Shown: in pieces, positions 35,150-43,177 of the stretch
Layout of the letters: the number at the start of each line of letters is the position of its first letter
Position numbering within the stretch: position 1 is the first letter of the stretch
From: Mycobacterium cookii
GTDB lineage: Bacteria > Actinomycetota > Actinomycetes > Mycobacteriales > Mycobacteriaceae
Direction: 5' to 3'
NCBI RefSeq assembly: GCF_010727945.1
Contig: NZ_AP022569.1
Coordinates: 3,658,001-3,722,000 of the forward strand
Length of the DNA stretch: 64,000 nt
Notes under the pieces: generated by a model
Told to the model about the DNA's origin: nothing
Databases searched by the model: none
What the model saw: only the letters and a program-made list of their open reading frames with translations
Position numbers and translations under genes: made by a program

Positions 35150-35259
35150 GCTGTTTTCGTGCCACTGCCATGTTCCCTGGCCAGGGTCTTTTCGGCCCCA
35201 CCCGAGGTAGTTGACCACCAGAGCTTAGCCGGGCAGGCCCAGGTTGACGGGCGTCTGCC

Positions 35260-35877
35260 GTGAGCCACGCCAGGGCGGTGGTCATCACCGAGGCATCGTC
35301 GCCCGTCGCACTGGCGACTGCGGCACGGTTCGCCGCAGGTGGCGATCTGGTGTTGGTGGGTAGCCGGCGGACTCATGTGTGCGAGGAGTTCGCCGCCCGC
35401 CTGCAAACCCGTGGCGCCGAGGTCTTCGCCGCCCACTTGGACCTTGCCGACTTGGCCTCCGTTGACCGCTTCGTCGAGACCGCCGATTACCTGGTCGGGA
35501 TCCCCGACGTTCTGGTGAGTGCGGCGGGTTTGGCCGATGGTTCGTGGGTGGGCGCGCAACACCTTGTCGCACAACTCGTTCAACCGATGATCGACAACCG
35601 GCACGGCGATGTGGTGTTGCTCAGCCCTGAACTGGTGGGCGCGTCACCGCCCGGCGGGCATCGGATGCTCGACGCGTGGGCACGCGGCCTGGACGCCGAA
35701 TTCATCGGGACCGGCATGCGAGCCTCGATCGTGCGATCGACCGGGCTGGTGCCGGCAGACGACGTCAGCTGTCTGATCGCCTCGGTGATCAACTCGGCGG
35801 AGCGGACGCACATGCGTGTCGTCGACATCATCCCGCCGGTGCCGATGAGCTCGAAGTCAACGTCGAGATCGACGTAA
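35260..35877 (+). CDS. SDR-fold protein lacking the catalytic Tyr and Lys
   Basis: A 205-residue protein with the Rossmann pattern of short-chain dehydrogenases (VVITEASSPVALATAARFAA, AHLDLADLASVDRF, DVLVSAAGLADG). It is degenerate: the TGxxxGxG loop reads TEASSPVA, NNAG is VSAAG, and the YxxxK site is replaced by GGHRMLDAWARGLDAEF. It is therefore probably inactive as a classical SDR, or a binding partner. Start GTG 35260 in CTGCCGTGAGCC is uncertain. The last codons overlap the left arm of an inverted repeat (35863-35921). Confidence 0.7.
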   Translation: MSHARAVVITEASSPVALATAARFAAGGDLVLVGSRRTHVCEEFAARLQTRGAEVFAAHLDLADLASVDRFVETADYLVGIPDVLVSAAGLADGSWVGAQHLVAQLVQPMIDNRHGDVVLLSPELVGASPPGGHRMLDAWARGLDAEFIGTGMRASIVRSTGLVPADDVSCLIASVINSAERTHMRVVDIIPPVPMSSKSTSRST

Positions 35878-35921
35878 GCGTGGGACCGACCCGTAAAACC
35901 ACGCGCTAGCGTCGATTTCGA
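35863..35921. repeat. Intergenic inverted repeat at a convergent gene junction, copy 2
   Basis: The left arm TCGAGATCGACGTAAGCG overlaps the SDR stop codon, and the right arm at 35904-35921 reads back as TCGAAATCGACGCTAGCG. Mismatches are few. The core TCGAGATCGACG is the same as in 29344-29402. Like copy 1 it lies between the 3' ends of two genes. Confidence 0.55.
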
Positions 35922-35931
35922 GATCAACCGG

Positions 35932-36747
35932 TCACTTGCCGGGCCGTCGTCGCACCAATACCGACTGCTGAATGCTGCCCACCGCCCCGGTCTCGTCGAA
36001 CAGCGTGCCCACCGTGGTGCCGATGCCGTCCGGCCCGTAGTTCGTCTCGGCGCGGATGCCGACCCACTCGCCGTCGGGAATCCGGTGCACGTGCACGACG
36101 AGGTCGTTGTTCAGGAACGTCCACTTGGTGATGTCGATCTTGGAGCCGATGCCGTTGGCGCAGTCGGCGACCGCGAACAGCCGCTCCAGCGGGGTCATCG
36201 TCTCGCCGTCGACCAGGTTTGTCGTCGGCTTGATCCACGACTCGCCGGGCCCCTCGCTGAGCGGCTCGGTCAACCAGCGCCAGTCCAGGCTGTGCACGTA
36301 GTTGCGGTCGAAGTTCTTGGCGAGATCGCGGCTGTGGGCCTCATTGAGGGGACGCGGCAGCGGCGCCGCGGCGTGCAGCAGCTCGGCGGTGTCGAGCATC
36401 TGCAGTCGCCACCCGGTGGCCCGCGCCGTCGGACGGGGCTGACCGTCGGGGCCCAGGGCCAGCGTCTCGGCGGTGAGCAACTCGATCTGCTTGCCGGGGC
36501 GCTCGACCTTCGAGCTGACCCACATGTCGCCGTCGGCGGGCACTGGGCCAAGCAGGTCGATGGCGACCCGGCTCAACCGGGTGTCGTCGCGGGCGGCGCA
36601 GCGTTCCAGTGCGCGGACCAACAACGCCGACACCGGTGCCGCGTGCTGAATAGCCGCCGTCCACGTGCTCCTGACCAAGTCTGTGGCACAGAACTTTTCG
36701 CCGATCGGATCGGCGGCGTCGATCAGTTCGTAGTAGGAGTCGGTCAC
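35932..36747 (-). CDS. Acyl-CoA thioesterase-like double-hotdog protein
   Basis: A 271-residue protein of the TesB-like/thioesterase family HTH with two hotdog repeats. N-terminal repeat: GPVPADGDMWVSSKVERPGKQIELLTAETL. C-terminal repeat: WTFLNNDLVVHVHRIPDGEWVGIRAET, ending with GAVGSIQQSVLVRRR. It would hydrolyse, or bind, acyl-CoA esters. The start is GTG 36747, whose G-T-G-A overlaps the stop of the SMP-30 gene. It is the third gene of a minus-strand operon led from operator site B. A second protein of this type is at 39145. Confidence 0.82.
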   Translation of the reverse strand: MTDSYYELIDAADPIGEKFCATDLVRSTWTAAIQHAAPVSALLVRALERCAARDDTRLSRVAIDLLGPVPADGDMWVSSKVERPGKQIELLTAETLALGPDGQPRPTARATGWRLQMLDTAELLHAAAPLPRPLNEAHSRDLAKNFDRNYVHSLDWRWLTEPLSEGPGESWIKPTTNLVDGETMTPLERLFAVADCANGIGSKIDITKWTFLNNDLVVHVHRIPDGEWVGIRAETNYGPDGIGTTVGTLFDETGAVGSIQQSVLVRRRPGK

Positions 36748-37586
36748 GGCAGGCCGGCACCGGGAGTGTCCACGATCACCGCGTCAACCCGCGACAGCCG
36801 GGTGCCCACCAGCCGCTGGGGATAGGCGTCGGTGCTCGACACCATGAACAGCGTGCGGCCCGCGGGTCCGCCGAGCATGCAGGCGATCGCGACGCGATCG
36901 CCGATATCGATGCGATGGGTCACGTCACCGCCCGGTTCAATGCGTTCGAACTGATGAGCCAGCGTCATCGCCGTCCACACCCCGCCTGCGGCGTCGAGGC
37001 AGATGCCGTCCGGCGGCCCGTCCAAGCCGTCGGCGAAGACCCGTCGATCGGACAGGTCACCGTTCACGCCGATGCTGAACGCGGTAAGACGCCGGCCGAT
37101 CGACTCGGCGACGATCAGCGTCCGGTTGTCGGGCGTGATCGCCATACCGTTGGGGAAGTCCAGATCCCGTGCCACCACATGTGCGGAGTTGTCCGGGTCG
37201 ACGCGCACGATCACGCCGCCCTGGCGGGCTTGCGATCCGATGTACGCACGCCCGGAGTCGTCGATGACCATGTCACCGAGGTCGGCCGGCACCAGGTCGC
37301 TCACATCGGCGACGACATCGACGGTCTCGCCGTCGTAGCGCAAGATCTGGCGGCGTTCGGTGGACACGATCAGCAACGAGCCGTCCGGCCGGAATCCAAG
37401 GCCGGACGGAGCATGCCCGGGCATCGGCAAGGTGGTCATCGCCCCGCCCATGGTGACGGTGTGCACGGCCTCGCCGAGCATGTCGGAGAACCACAGCAGA
37501 CCCTCGAACCAGCGCGGGCCCTCGCCGAAGCAGAAGCCCGTCGCCAGCGGCGTCAGCCCGTCAACCATTGCCGTCATCGAGTGCAT
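36744..37586 (-). CDS. SMP-30/gluconolactonase/LRE family lactonase
   Basis: A 280-residue six-bladed propeller enzyme. The metal Glu is in GFCFGEGPRWFEG near the N-terminus. DLDFPNGMAITPDNRTLIVAES gives the metal Asn, and GLDGPPDGICLDAAGGVWTA the metal Asp. These are the ligands for Ca or Zn in SMP-30 lactonases. It would open a lactone ring, in line with a Baeyer-Villiger-type route suggested by the flavin monooxygenase remnant at 48082. Start ATG 37586 overlaps the SRPBCC gene by 26 bases; ATGs at 37577 and 37568 are alternatives. Confidence 0.88.
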   Translation of the reverse strand: MHSMTAMVDGLTPLATGFCFGEGPRWFEGLLWFSDMLGEAVHTVTMGGAMTTLPMPGHAPSGLGFRPDGSLLIVSTERRQILRYDGETVDVVADVSDLVPADLGDMVIDDSGRAYIGSQARQGGVIVRVDPDNSAHVVARDLDFPNGMAITPDNRTLIVAESIGRRLTAFSIGVNGDLSDRRVFADGLDGPPDGICLDAAGGVWTAMTLAHQFERIEPGGDVTHRIDIGDRVAIACMLGGPAGRTLFMVSSTDAYPQRLVGTRLSRVDAVIVDTPGAGLP

Positions 37587-38049
37587 CCAATTCTCGTGCG
37601 ATCGCCGCGTGATACGCGTCGATCTTGGCGGGGTTGACCTGCTGAAACAAGGCGTCGGGCAGCGGCGCGTGCTGGTAGGCCTCGATCGTCATCGTGCGAG
37701 TGAACAGCGTGACGTCGTGACCCGGCCGGGTGAGGTGGTACTGCACCGTGATCCGGCCCGCCATGCCGCCGTTGCCGTCGCGGTCATGGCCAAGTGCCCC
37801 AACGGAATTGAACATCCACAGCTTGGGCCGCATGGCGATCGCCAGCTGCCAGGTGAAAATCCGGTCGCCGTCGGGTCCGGACTCTTCCCAGATGTCGCCG
37901 ACCTGAAGCGGGAGCGCATCGGGAAGGTTGGTGATGTGCGCGCTACCCGGATACGTCTTCGTCCAGTTCGCCGGGTTGGTGACGAAGTCGTAGATGGCCT
38001 CGGGCGCTCGGGCGAAGGTCGTCTCCGAGCTGGTGGTCACGATACCCAA
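37561..38049 (-). CDS. SRPBCC-family (START-like) protein
   Basis: A 162-residue START/Bet v 1-fold protein (polyketide cyclase/dehydrase-like). The N-terminal strand-helix SETTFARAPEAIYDFVTNPANW and TYPGSAHITNLP are typical. The last helix is KIDAYHAAIARELDALDD. Such proteins bind hydrophobic ligands or catalyse cyclisation or aromatisation. No catalytic set is evident. First gene of the minus-strand operon (SRPBCC, lactonase, thioesterase). Its ATG 38049 is 53 bases from operator site B. Confidence 0.82.
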   Translation of the reverse strand: MGIVTTSSETTFARAPEAIYDFVTNPANWTKTYPGSAHITNLPDALPLQVGDIWEESGPDGDRIFTWQLAIAMRPKLWMFNSVGALGHDRDGNGGMAGRITVQYHLTRPGHDVTLFTRTMTIEAYQHAPLPDALFQQVNPAKIDAYHAAIARELDALDDGNG

Positions 38050-38101
38050 CTGCGTCGCTCCTTCGCGGCGGCAAATCGAACCGGCCGGTCACCCGGCCGG
38101 C

Positions 38102-38127
38102 TTTACAGATTATCGTACAAATGTCAC
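38102..38127. promoter_or_regulatory. Candidate TetR operator, site B
   Basis: TTTACA (38102-38107), 14 bases, TGTCAC (38122-38127), same arrangement as site A. It lies in the 127-bp divergent region between the SRPBCC gene and the LLM oxidoreductase, so it can control both directions. TACAAA (38116-38121) is a possible plus-strand -10. Confidence 0.65.
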
Positions 38128-38176
38128 GCGGTAGTTTGCAGGGACTTCGTCGGCGCTCAGCTAAGGAGAACGGCAG

Positions 38177-39097
38177 ATGCATTTCACCATCACCCACCCG
38201 ATGCACAGCCATCCCTACAACCCGGAATTGGTCACCGGCGAGGGCATCGCCACGGTGGCCGCGGCCGCCGAAGCGGCCGGTATCCACGGCTTCGGCTTCA
38301 CCGATCACCCGGCGCCGTCCCAGCGCTGGCTCGAGGCCGGCGGGCACGACGCCCTGGACCCGTTCGTCGCGATGGGCTATGCCGCCGCGCACACCACCAC
38401 ACTGCGGCTGATACCGAACATCGTGGTGCTGCCGTACCGAAATCCCTTTGTGGTCGCCAAATCTGGCGCCACGCTCGATCTGTTGTCCGGCGGCAGATTC
38501 ACGCTCGCGGTCGGGGTCGGCTACCTCAAGCGCGAATTCGCCGCACTCGGCGTCGACTTCGAGGAGCGCGCCGCACTGTTCGACGAGGCACTCGACGCCA
38601 TCCGGGCGATCTGGACCTCAGATGACGTCACTTTCGAGGGCGCCCACTTCAGCGCACGCGGGATCACCGCGCATCCACGTCCGGTCAGCGATCCGCATCC
38701 GCCAATCTGGATCGGCGGCAACACCGGGGCCGCCCGCGGCCGGGTCGCTGAGAAGGGCGATGGCTGGTGCCCCTTCGCCGCGCCGCCCCAATTGGCCCAG
38801 ACCGCGCGCACCGCGGCGATGGATTCCATCGAGGCCCTCGCCGAGGGCATTGACGACCTGCGTCGCCGACTAGACAAAGCCGGCCGGGACCCATCGACGA
38901 TCGACATCGTCTTCGGCAACTTCGACGGCGGCAGTCCCGCCGACGACGACTTCAACGCCGACGCCTACCTGACCGGGCTGGAACGGCTAGCCAAGCTGGG
39001 CGTGAACTGGGTGCAGGTCGGGTTGCCGGGCGACAGCCTGGCGCACGCACTGGAAGTCATCGACCGGTTTAAGACGCTGGTGATCGACGTCGCATGA
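38177..39097 (+). CDS. LLM-class F420-dependent oxidoreductase (TIGR03619-like)
   Basis: A 306-residue luciferase-like TIM-barrel oxidoreductase. Family signatures: FGFTDHPAPSQRW, TTLRLIPNIVVLPYRNPFVVAKSGATLDLLSGGRFTLAVGVGYLKREF, RPVSDPHPPIWIGGN and GVNWVQVGLPGD. Mycobacterial members use coenzyme F420. AAGGAGA lies nine bases before ATG 38177. Probable role: hydride transfer to or from a carbonyl, hydroxyl or unsaturated intermediate of the island pathway. Controlled from site B. Confidence 0.9.
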   Translation: MHFTITHPMHSHPYNPELVTGEGIATVAAAAEAAGIHGFGFTDHPAPSQRWLEAGGHDALDPFVAMGYAAAHTTTLRLIPNIVVLPYRNPFVVAKSGATLDLLSGGRFTLAVGVGYLKREFAALGVDFEERAALFDEALDAIRAIWTSDDVTFEGAHFSARGITAHPRPVSDPHPPIWIGGNTGAARGRVAEKGDGWCPFAAPPQLAQTARTAAMDSIEALAEGIDDLRRRLDKAGRDPSTIDIVFGNFDGGSPADDDFNADAYLTGLERLAKLGVNWVQVGLPGDSLAHALEVIDRFKTLVIDVA

Positions 39098-39109
39098 CGA
39101 GCGCAAGGC

Positions 39110-39135
39110 TTTACAAGATTTAGTGAGAATGTCAT
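39110..39135. promoter_or_regulatory. Candidate TetR operator, site C
   Basis: TTTACA (39110-39115), 14 bases, TGTCAT (39130-39135). It ends nine bases before the GTG start at 39145. No Shine-Dalgarno fits in that gap, so a leaderless or very short-leader mRNA is likely. It has one terminal mismatch to the other three sites. Confidence 0.6.
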
Positions 39136-39144
39136 TCTCGCTAG

Positions 39145-40026
39145 GTGACAACGGAATCTGAGCAGACGCACTGGTCGGTCGCCGGCCTGCTGGACTTGTT
39201 CGACGCGCGACCGGACGGCGAGAACCATTTCGTCGCCGACACCGGGATCGCCGCCGAAGACGAACGTCAGGTGGTGGAGGGCACCCAGGTGCTCGCGCAG
39301 GTCATCGTCGCAGTGGCCAAGCGGTTCCCGGAGAAGTCGGTCCGCTCCGCGCACGCGGTGTTCGCCCGCGCCGTCCTGGTCGGCCCGCCCGTCGAGTTCG
39401 ACATCGACGTCGTGGCCGAAGGACGCTCGACGGCGACCGCGTTGGTGAGCGTGACGCAGAACGGCCGCCGCGCCATCACCGTCACCACGCTGCTGGACGT
39501 GCCGTCCCACGACGTCATCCGCCACCACCTGCCTCGCCCCGAGGTGACCGCGCCGGCCGACGCCAACGACGGGGGCATGCCGATGGCCGGCCGCGAACTG
39601 CGGCTGGTCGACGTGGTCGATGTGAACAGCCCCGACGAGGTCGGTCCGCCGGAGCTGTACGCCTGGCTGCACTACGACCCGATCCCGGCCCGCGACGATC
39701 TGGCCAAGGCCTTGATCGCGTATTTCACCGGCCACCTTGGTATTTCGACGACGATGCGCGCCCATGAGGGTATCGGTACCGCCCAGTCGCACCTGACGGT
39801 GTCGACCGCGCCGATGACGGTGTCGGTCAGCTTCCACGAGCCGGTGACGTGGACGGGCTGGCTGCTCTACACGCACGAGAGCACCCAGGTGGGTGCGGGC
39901 ATGTCGTACGTCCGCGGCGCGGTGCACACCGAGGAGGGCGAGCTGATCGCGTCGTTCGCTCAGGACGCGTTGATCCGCCCGCTGCGCACCACCGACAACG
40001 CGATCAAAACCGAAGCGCGGCTGTAA
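39145..40026 (+). CDS. Acyl-CoA thioesterase II-like double-hotdog protein
   Basis: A 293-residue TesB-type protein. Repeat 1 contains FDARPDGENHFVADTG and GTQVLAQVIVAVAKRFPEKSVRSAHAVFARA. Repeat 2 has VSVSFHEPVTWTGWLLYTHESTQVGAGMSYVRG and the ending GELIASFAQDALIRP, typical of acyl-CoA thioesterase II. It would release free acids from acyl-CoA. The start is GTG 39145, close behind operator site C. Only five bases separate it from the acyl-CoA dehydrogenase, so they form one operon. Confidence 0.88.
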   Translation: MTTESEQTHWSVAGLLDLFDARPDGENHFVADTGIAAEDERQVVEGTQVLAQVIVAVAKRFPEKSVRSAHAVFARAVLVGPPVEFDIDVVAEGRSTATALVSVTQNGRRAITVTTLLDVPSHDVIRHHLPRPEVTAPADANDGGMPMAGRELRLVDVVDVNSPDEVGPPELYAWLHYDPIPARDDLAKALIAYFTGHLGISTTMRAHEGIGTAQSHLTVSTAPMTVSVSFHEPVTWTGWLLYTHESTQVGAGMSYVRGAVHTEEGELIASFAQDALIRPLRTTDNAIKTEARL

Positions 40027-40031
40027 CACTC

Positions 40032-41216
40032 GTGGACTTCGCCAGCGTTGAGCTCTCCCCGGAAGACGCGGAATTCCGCGACGAACTGCGGGCGTTCCTG
40101 GCCGACATCGTCACCGATGAGGTCCGTCGCCGCGACCGCGAAACGGGGGAGAACTTCGACGAAGGCGTGCATCTGGCGCTGGGGGCCAAAGGGTATCTGG
40201 CCTCGGACTGGCACGACGAATCCGACGGCGGCTTCAGCGCTTTGCGCCGACGCATCTGGGATCTGGAGATCGGCCGGGCCCACACGCCGTGGTTCCACTG
40301 GGGCACCACCGCCGTGGTGGCGAAGATGATGCGCGACTTCGGCCCATCCGAACTCACCGACGAGGTGCTGCCGGGCGTACTGTCCGGCGAGACCAGGCTG
40401 TGCCTGGGCTACACCGAACCGGAGGGTGGCTCGGATGTGGCGACGTGCAAAACCCGCGCGGTCCGCGACGGCGACGGCTGGATCATTAACGGCTCCAAGA
40501 TGTTCACGTCCAACGCGCATAACGCCAGGTACGTCTTCCTGCTGACCAACACCGACCCGGACGCACCGAAACACAAGAACCTGACCATGTTCCTGGTCCC
40601 ACTGGACACGCCCGGCGTCGACATCCAACCCATTCGCACCATCGACGGCGACCGCACCAACATCGTCTTCTACAGCGACGTGCGGGTCGACGACCGGTAC
40701 CGCATCGGTGCGGTCAACGGCGGCTGGGGAGTGCTGCGCGGTGCGCTCGACGAGGAGCACGGCACCGCCGAAAAAGAAGACGACGGCCTGCAACGGGTCG
40801 CGGTGATGAGTGAGCATCTGACGCTGATGGCCGAGGCGATCGACGCGATCGCGGAGTTGGTCACTCGACCCGGCGCCGACGGCCGTCGCCTGGTCGACGA
40901 CACGTCGGTGGCATATCGGTTGGGCCGCAGCGTCGCTCGCACCGAGGCGGCGCTGAGTACGCCGGGGATGTTCGGCCGGGTGGCCAACGCGCAGACCATG
41001 CGCGACGTCGCGCCGGACCTGATGGACCTGCTGGGCAGCGCGTCGGCGCTGCCCATCGACACGACCGGGGCGGCCGATGACGGTGGGGCGGAGTACATCT
41101 TCCGGCTCGCCTCGCCGGTCGGAATCTACGGCGGCACCCTCGAGGTGTTCCGCAACATGATTGCCCAGCATGCGCTCAGGCTGGGCCGGCCGGCCTACTC
41201 GCCGCCGAAGTCCTGA
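40032..41216 (+). CDS. Acyl-CoA dehydrogenase family protein
   Basis: A 394-residue FAD-dependent acyl-CoA dehydrogenase. Motifs: LCLGYTEPEGGSDVATCKT, GWIINGSKMFTSNAHNARYVFLL, and the C-terminal GIYGGTLEVFRNMIAQHALRLGRP. The last is typical of mycobacterial FadE subunits that act on steroid or branched acyl-CoA substrates, often as heteromers. The substrate here is unknown. The start GTG 40032 is taken because the N-terminal helix VDFASVELSPEDAEFRDELR begins there; a longer frame within the thioesterase gene is rejected. Its 3' end overlaps the convergent DUF427 gene by 22 bases. Confidence 0.9.
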   Translation: MDFASVELSPEDAEFRDELRAFLADIVTDEVRRRDRETGENFDEGVHLALGAKGYLASDWHDESDGGFSALRRRIWDLEIGRAHTPWFHWGTTAVVAKMMRDFGPSELTDEVLPGVLSGETRLCLGYTEPEGGSDVATCKTRAVRDGDGWIINGSKMFTSNAHNARYVFLLTNTDPDAPKHKNLTMFLVPLDTPGVDIQPIRTIDGDRTNIVFYSDVRVDDRYRIGAVNGGWGVLRGALDEEHGTAEKEDDGLQRVAVMSEHLTLMAEAIDAIAELVTRPGADGRRLVDDTSVAYRLGRSVARTEAALSTPGMFGRVANAQTMRDVAPDLMDLLGSASALPIDTTGAADDGGAEYIFRLASPVGIYGGTLEVFRNMIAQHALRLGRPAYSPPKS

Positions 41217-41878
41217 GGCCTGGGCAGTTCCGCGAAGACGTCGGCGCGGCCGTCGTCGAAACTGAAGAAGCCGCGGATCGGCGCGCTCTCCGGCAGCGGA
41301 TCGAGGTAGCTCCACGCGACGTCGTCGATCTCGGCCGTCGACCAGTACGTCGCCGGGCCCTTGTAGTTGCAATAGCTCGACGTATTCGATTGGCGCAGAA
41401 CGTCGGTCCGCACGTGAGCCGGATCGACATAGAGGCGTGGCTTGAGCGCTGTCTCGAACACGATCACGGTGTCGTCGGTGTCCACCAACGTGATTCCGGC
41501 CGCCGTCACACGAAGACGCCGTCGGGTGGGTCGACAGTCGACGCGGTGGTACGGATTGGGCGGATAGTGCACCAGCGTGCGTCCCTCTTCGACCCACGCG
41601 TCGACGGCATCCCACGGCACCTGCACGTATCCCGGCGCCTCGGCAACCGGCTCGCCAGGTAGGTCGGCCACCTCTTCGGCGCGAAAGGCGAAGCTGAGTG
41701 GGCGATCTGGCCGGTGCACCAAAAGCGCCCGCTCGGTGTCGATCACGGTGTGCTCGTCTTTGATCGCCTGCACGCGGCGGGGATGCGGCTCGACATAGAC
41801 CACGCCCGAGGGCACCTCCGGCGAGAACCATCCGGCGGGAGCACTGCTAAGCGGCCCGTGTCCGGTGACCATGCTCAT
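41195..41878 (-). CDS. Tandem DUF427 domain protein
   Basis: A 227-residue protein with two DUF427 repeats. The first (residues 25-95) includes YVEPHPRRVQAIKDEHTVIDTERALLV and APGYVQVPWDAVDAW. The second (130-220) includes ITLVDTDDTVIVFETALKPRLYVDPAHV, TSSYCNYKGPATYWS and GFFSFDDGRADVFAELP. The second repeat keeps the Cys-x-Y/F-K-G motif of the family, and the first does not. It resembles a duplicated form of the gene at 10490. Function unknown. ATG 41878 (MSMVTGHGP) or 41872. It diverges from the CoA-transferase gene. Confidence 0.82.
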   Translation of the reverse strand: MSMVTGHGPLSSAPAGWFSPEVPSGVVYVEPHPRRVQAIKDEHTVIDTERALLVHRPDRPLSFAFRAEEVADLPGEPVAEAPGYVQVPWDAVDAWVEEGRTLVHYPPNPYHRVDCRPTRRRLRVTAAGITLVDTDDTVIVFETALKPRLYVDPAHVRTDVLRQSNTSSYCNYKGPATYWSTAEIDDVAWSYLDPLPESAPIRGFFSFDDGRADVFAELPRPQDFGGE

Positions 41879-41924
41879 GGATCCAGAGGGTACGCCGACG
41901 AAAGAGCGTGGCATGGTGTGTGGC

Positions 41925-43094
41925 ATGGCCGGACCGATGGAGGGCGTCAACGTCGTCGAGCTCGGGGTCTGGGTGGCCGGACCCGCGACCGGCGGCATCC
42001 TCGCCGACTGGGGCGCGGACGTCATCAAGATCGAACCGCCGACCGGCGACCCGGCGCGGATGTTCGGCCGCATGCTCGGGCTCGACGTCGACGTCAGCCC
42101 GCCGTTCGAGATGGACAACCGGTCCAAGCGCAGCGTCGTCCTCGACCTGACGACCGAGGATGGCCGCGACACCGCACTCGAATTGATCAGCAGCGCTGAC
42201 GTTTTCATCACCAACGTCCGGCCCGGGGCATTGCGGCGACTCGGGCTCGACTACGAGTCGCTGGCCCCGGACCACCCCCGGCTGGTCTACGGGCTGATCA
42301 CCGGCTACGGCGAAACCGGGCCGGACGCCGACCGGGCCGCCTACGACGTCGCCGCGTTCTGGGCCCGGAGCGGGTTGGCGCACCTGCTGACCCGGCCCGG
42401 TGAGACTCCGCCGTTCCAGCGCGGCGGGATGGGTGACCACTCCACGGGCATGACGTTGGCCGCAGCGGTCTGCGCGGCGCTGGTGGCCCGGGCCCGCACC
42501 GGATCCGGTCAGCTGGTCAGCACGTCGCTGTATCGCCAGGGCGCCTACGTCGTGAGTTTTGACCTGAACACCTACCTGATGTCGGGTCAGCTGATCGCGA
42601 TCGGGCAACGCGAGAAAATGTTCAACCCGTGCATGAACAACTACGCCGCCGGCGACGGGCGGCGGTTCTGGATCGTCGGGCTGGAGGTCGACCGGCACTG
42701 GCCGCCGCTGTGCCGCGCCGTGGGCAAGGTCGAGTGGCTGGACGACCCGCGGTTCATCGATGCCCGGTCGCGGGCCGTCAACGCGGTCGAGTTGATCGGC
42801 GAACTGGATCAGATCTTCGTCACCAAGCCACTCGACGAGTGGGCGGAGATCTTCGCGGGCGAGCCGGACTTCTTCTGGTCGCCGGTGAACACGATCGAGG
42901 ACGTCATCGCTGACGAGCAGTTCCACGCCGCCGGCGGAATCGTCGACGTGCCGGACGGGCCGGCCAGCCTGCCGATGGTCGCGACGCCGGCGGACTTCCA
43001 CGGCACACCCTGGGCGCCGCGCTCGCCTGCGCCGCAACTCGGTCAGCACACCGATGACGTTCTCGCCGAGCTCACGGCGCGACGCCAGTCTTGA
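41925..43094 (+). CDS. CaiB/BaiF family III CoA-transferase
   Basis: A 389-residue type III CoA-transferase. The N-terminal signature GVNVVELGVWVAGPATGGILADWGADVIKIEPP, the catalytic Asp in RGGMGDHSTGMTLAAAVCAAL, and LVYGLITGYGETGPDADRAAYD are diagnostic. It moves CoA between a donor thioester and a carboxylic acid, and would activate a pathway acid for beta-oxidation. The frame is open to 41865; ATG 41925 (MAGPMEGVNVVEL) is preferred because homology begins there. The only upstream space is the 46-bp divergent gap to DUF427. Confidence 0.9.
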   Translation: MAGPMEGVNVVELGVWVAGPATGGILADWGADVIKIEPPTGDPARMFGRMLGLDVDVSPPFEMDNRSKRSVVLDLTTEDGRDTALELISSADVFITNVRPGALRRLGLDYESLAPDHPRLVYGLITGYGETGPDADRAAYDVAAFWARSGLAHLLTRPGETPPFQRGGMGDHSTGMTLAAAVCAALVARARTGSGQLVSTSLYRQGAYVVSFDLNTYLMSGQLIAIGQREKMFNPCMNNYAAGDGRRFWIVGLEVDRHWPPLCRAVGKVEWLDDPRFIDARSRAVNAVELIGELDQIFVTKPLDEWAEIFAGEPDFFWSPVNTIEDVIADEQFHAAGGIVDVPDGPASLPMVATPADFHGTPWAPRSPAPQLGQHTDDVLAELTARRQS

Positions 43095-43106
43095 CTCAAT
43101 CGAAAC

Positions 43107-43132
43107 TTTACAGATTGACGTAGAAGTGTCAC
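43107..43132. promoter_or_regulatory. Candidate TetR operator, site D
   Basis: TTTACA (43107-43112), 14 bases, TGTCAC (43127-43132), with ACGT in the exact centre, which makes this the most symmetrical copy. It lies 45 bases before the 43178 gene and 13 bases after the CoA-transferase stop. It would govern the long operon that follows. Confidence 0.65.
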
Positions 43133-43177
43133 GCTGGGTCGGCCGGGTCATTGACGACGATCTGCTGAAGGGACGCG

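Noticed and set aside
39960..41831. Open frame of 623 codons on the minus strand across the acyl-CoA dehydrogenase and DUF427 genes
   Set aside because: Composition is typical of an out-of-frame shadow (Arg, Ala, Gly-rich, no domain), and it overlaps two genes with clear family motifs.
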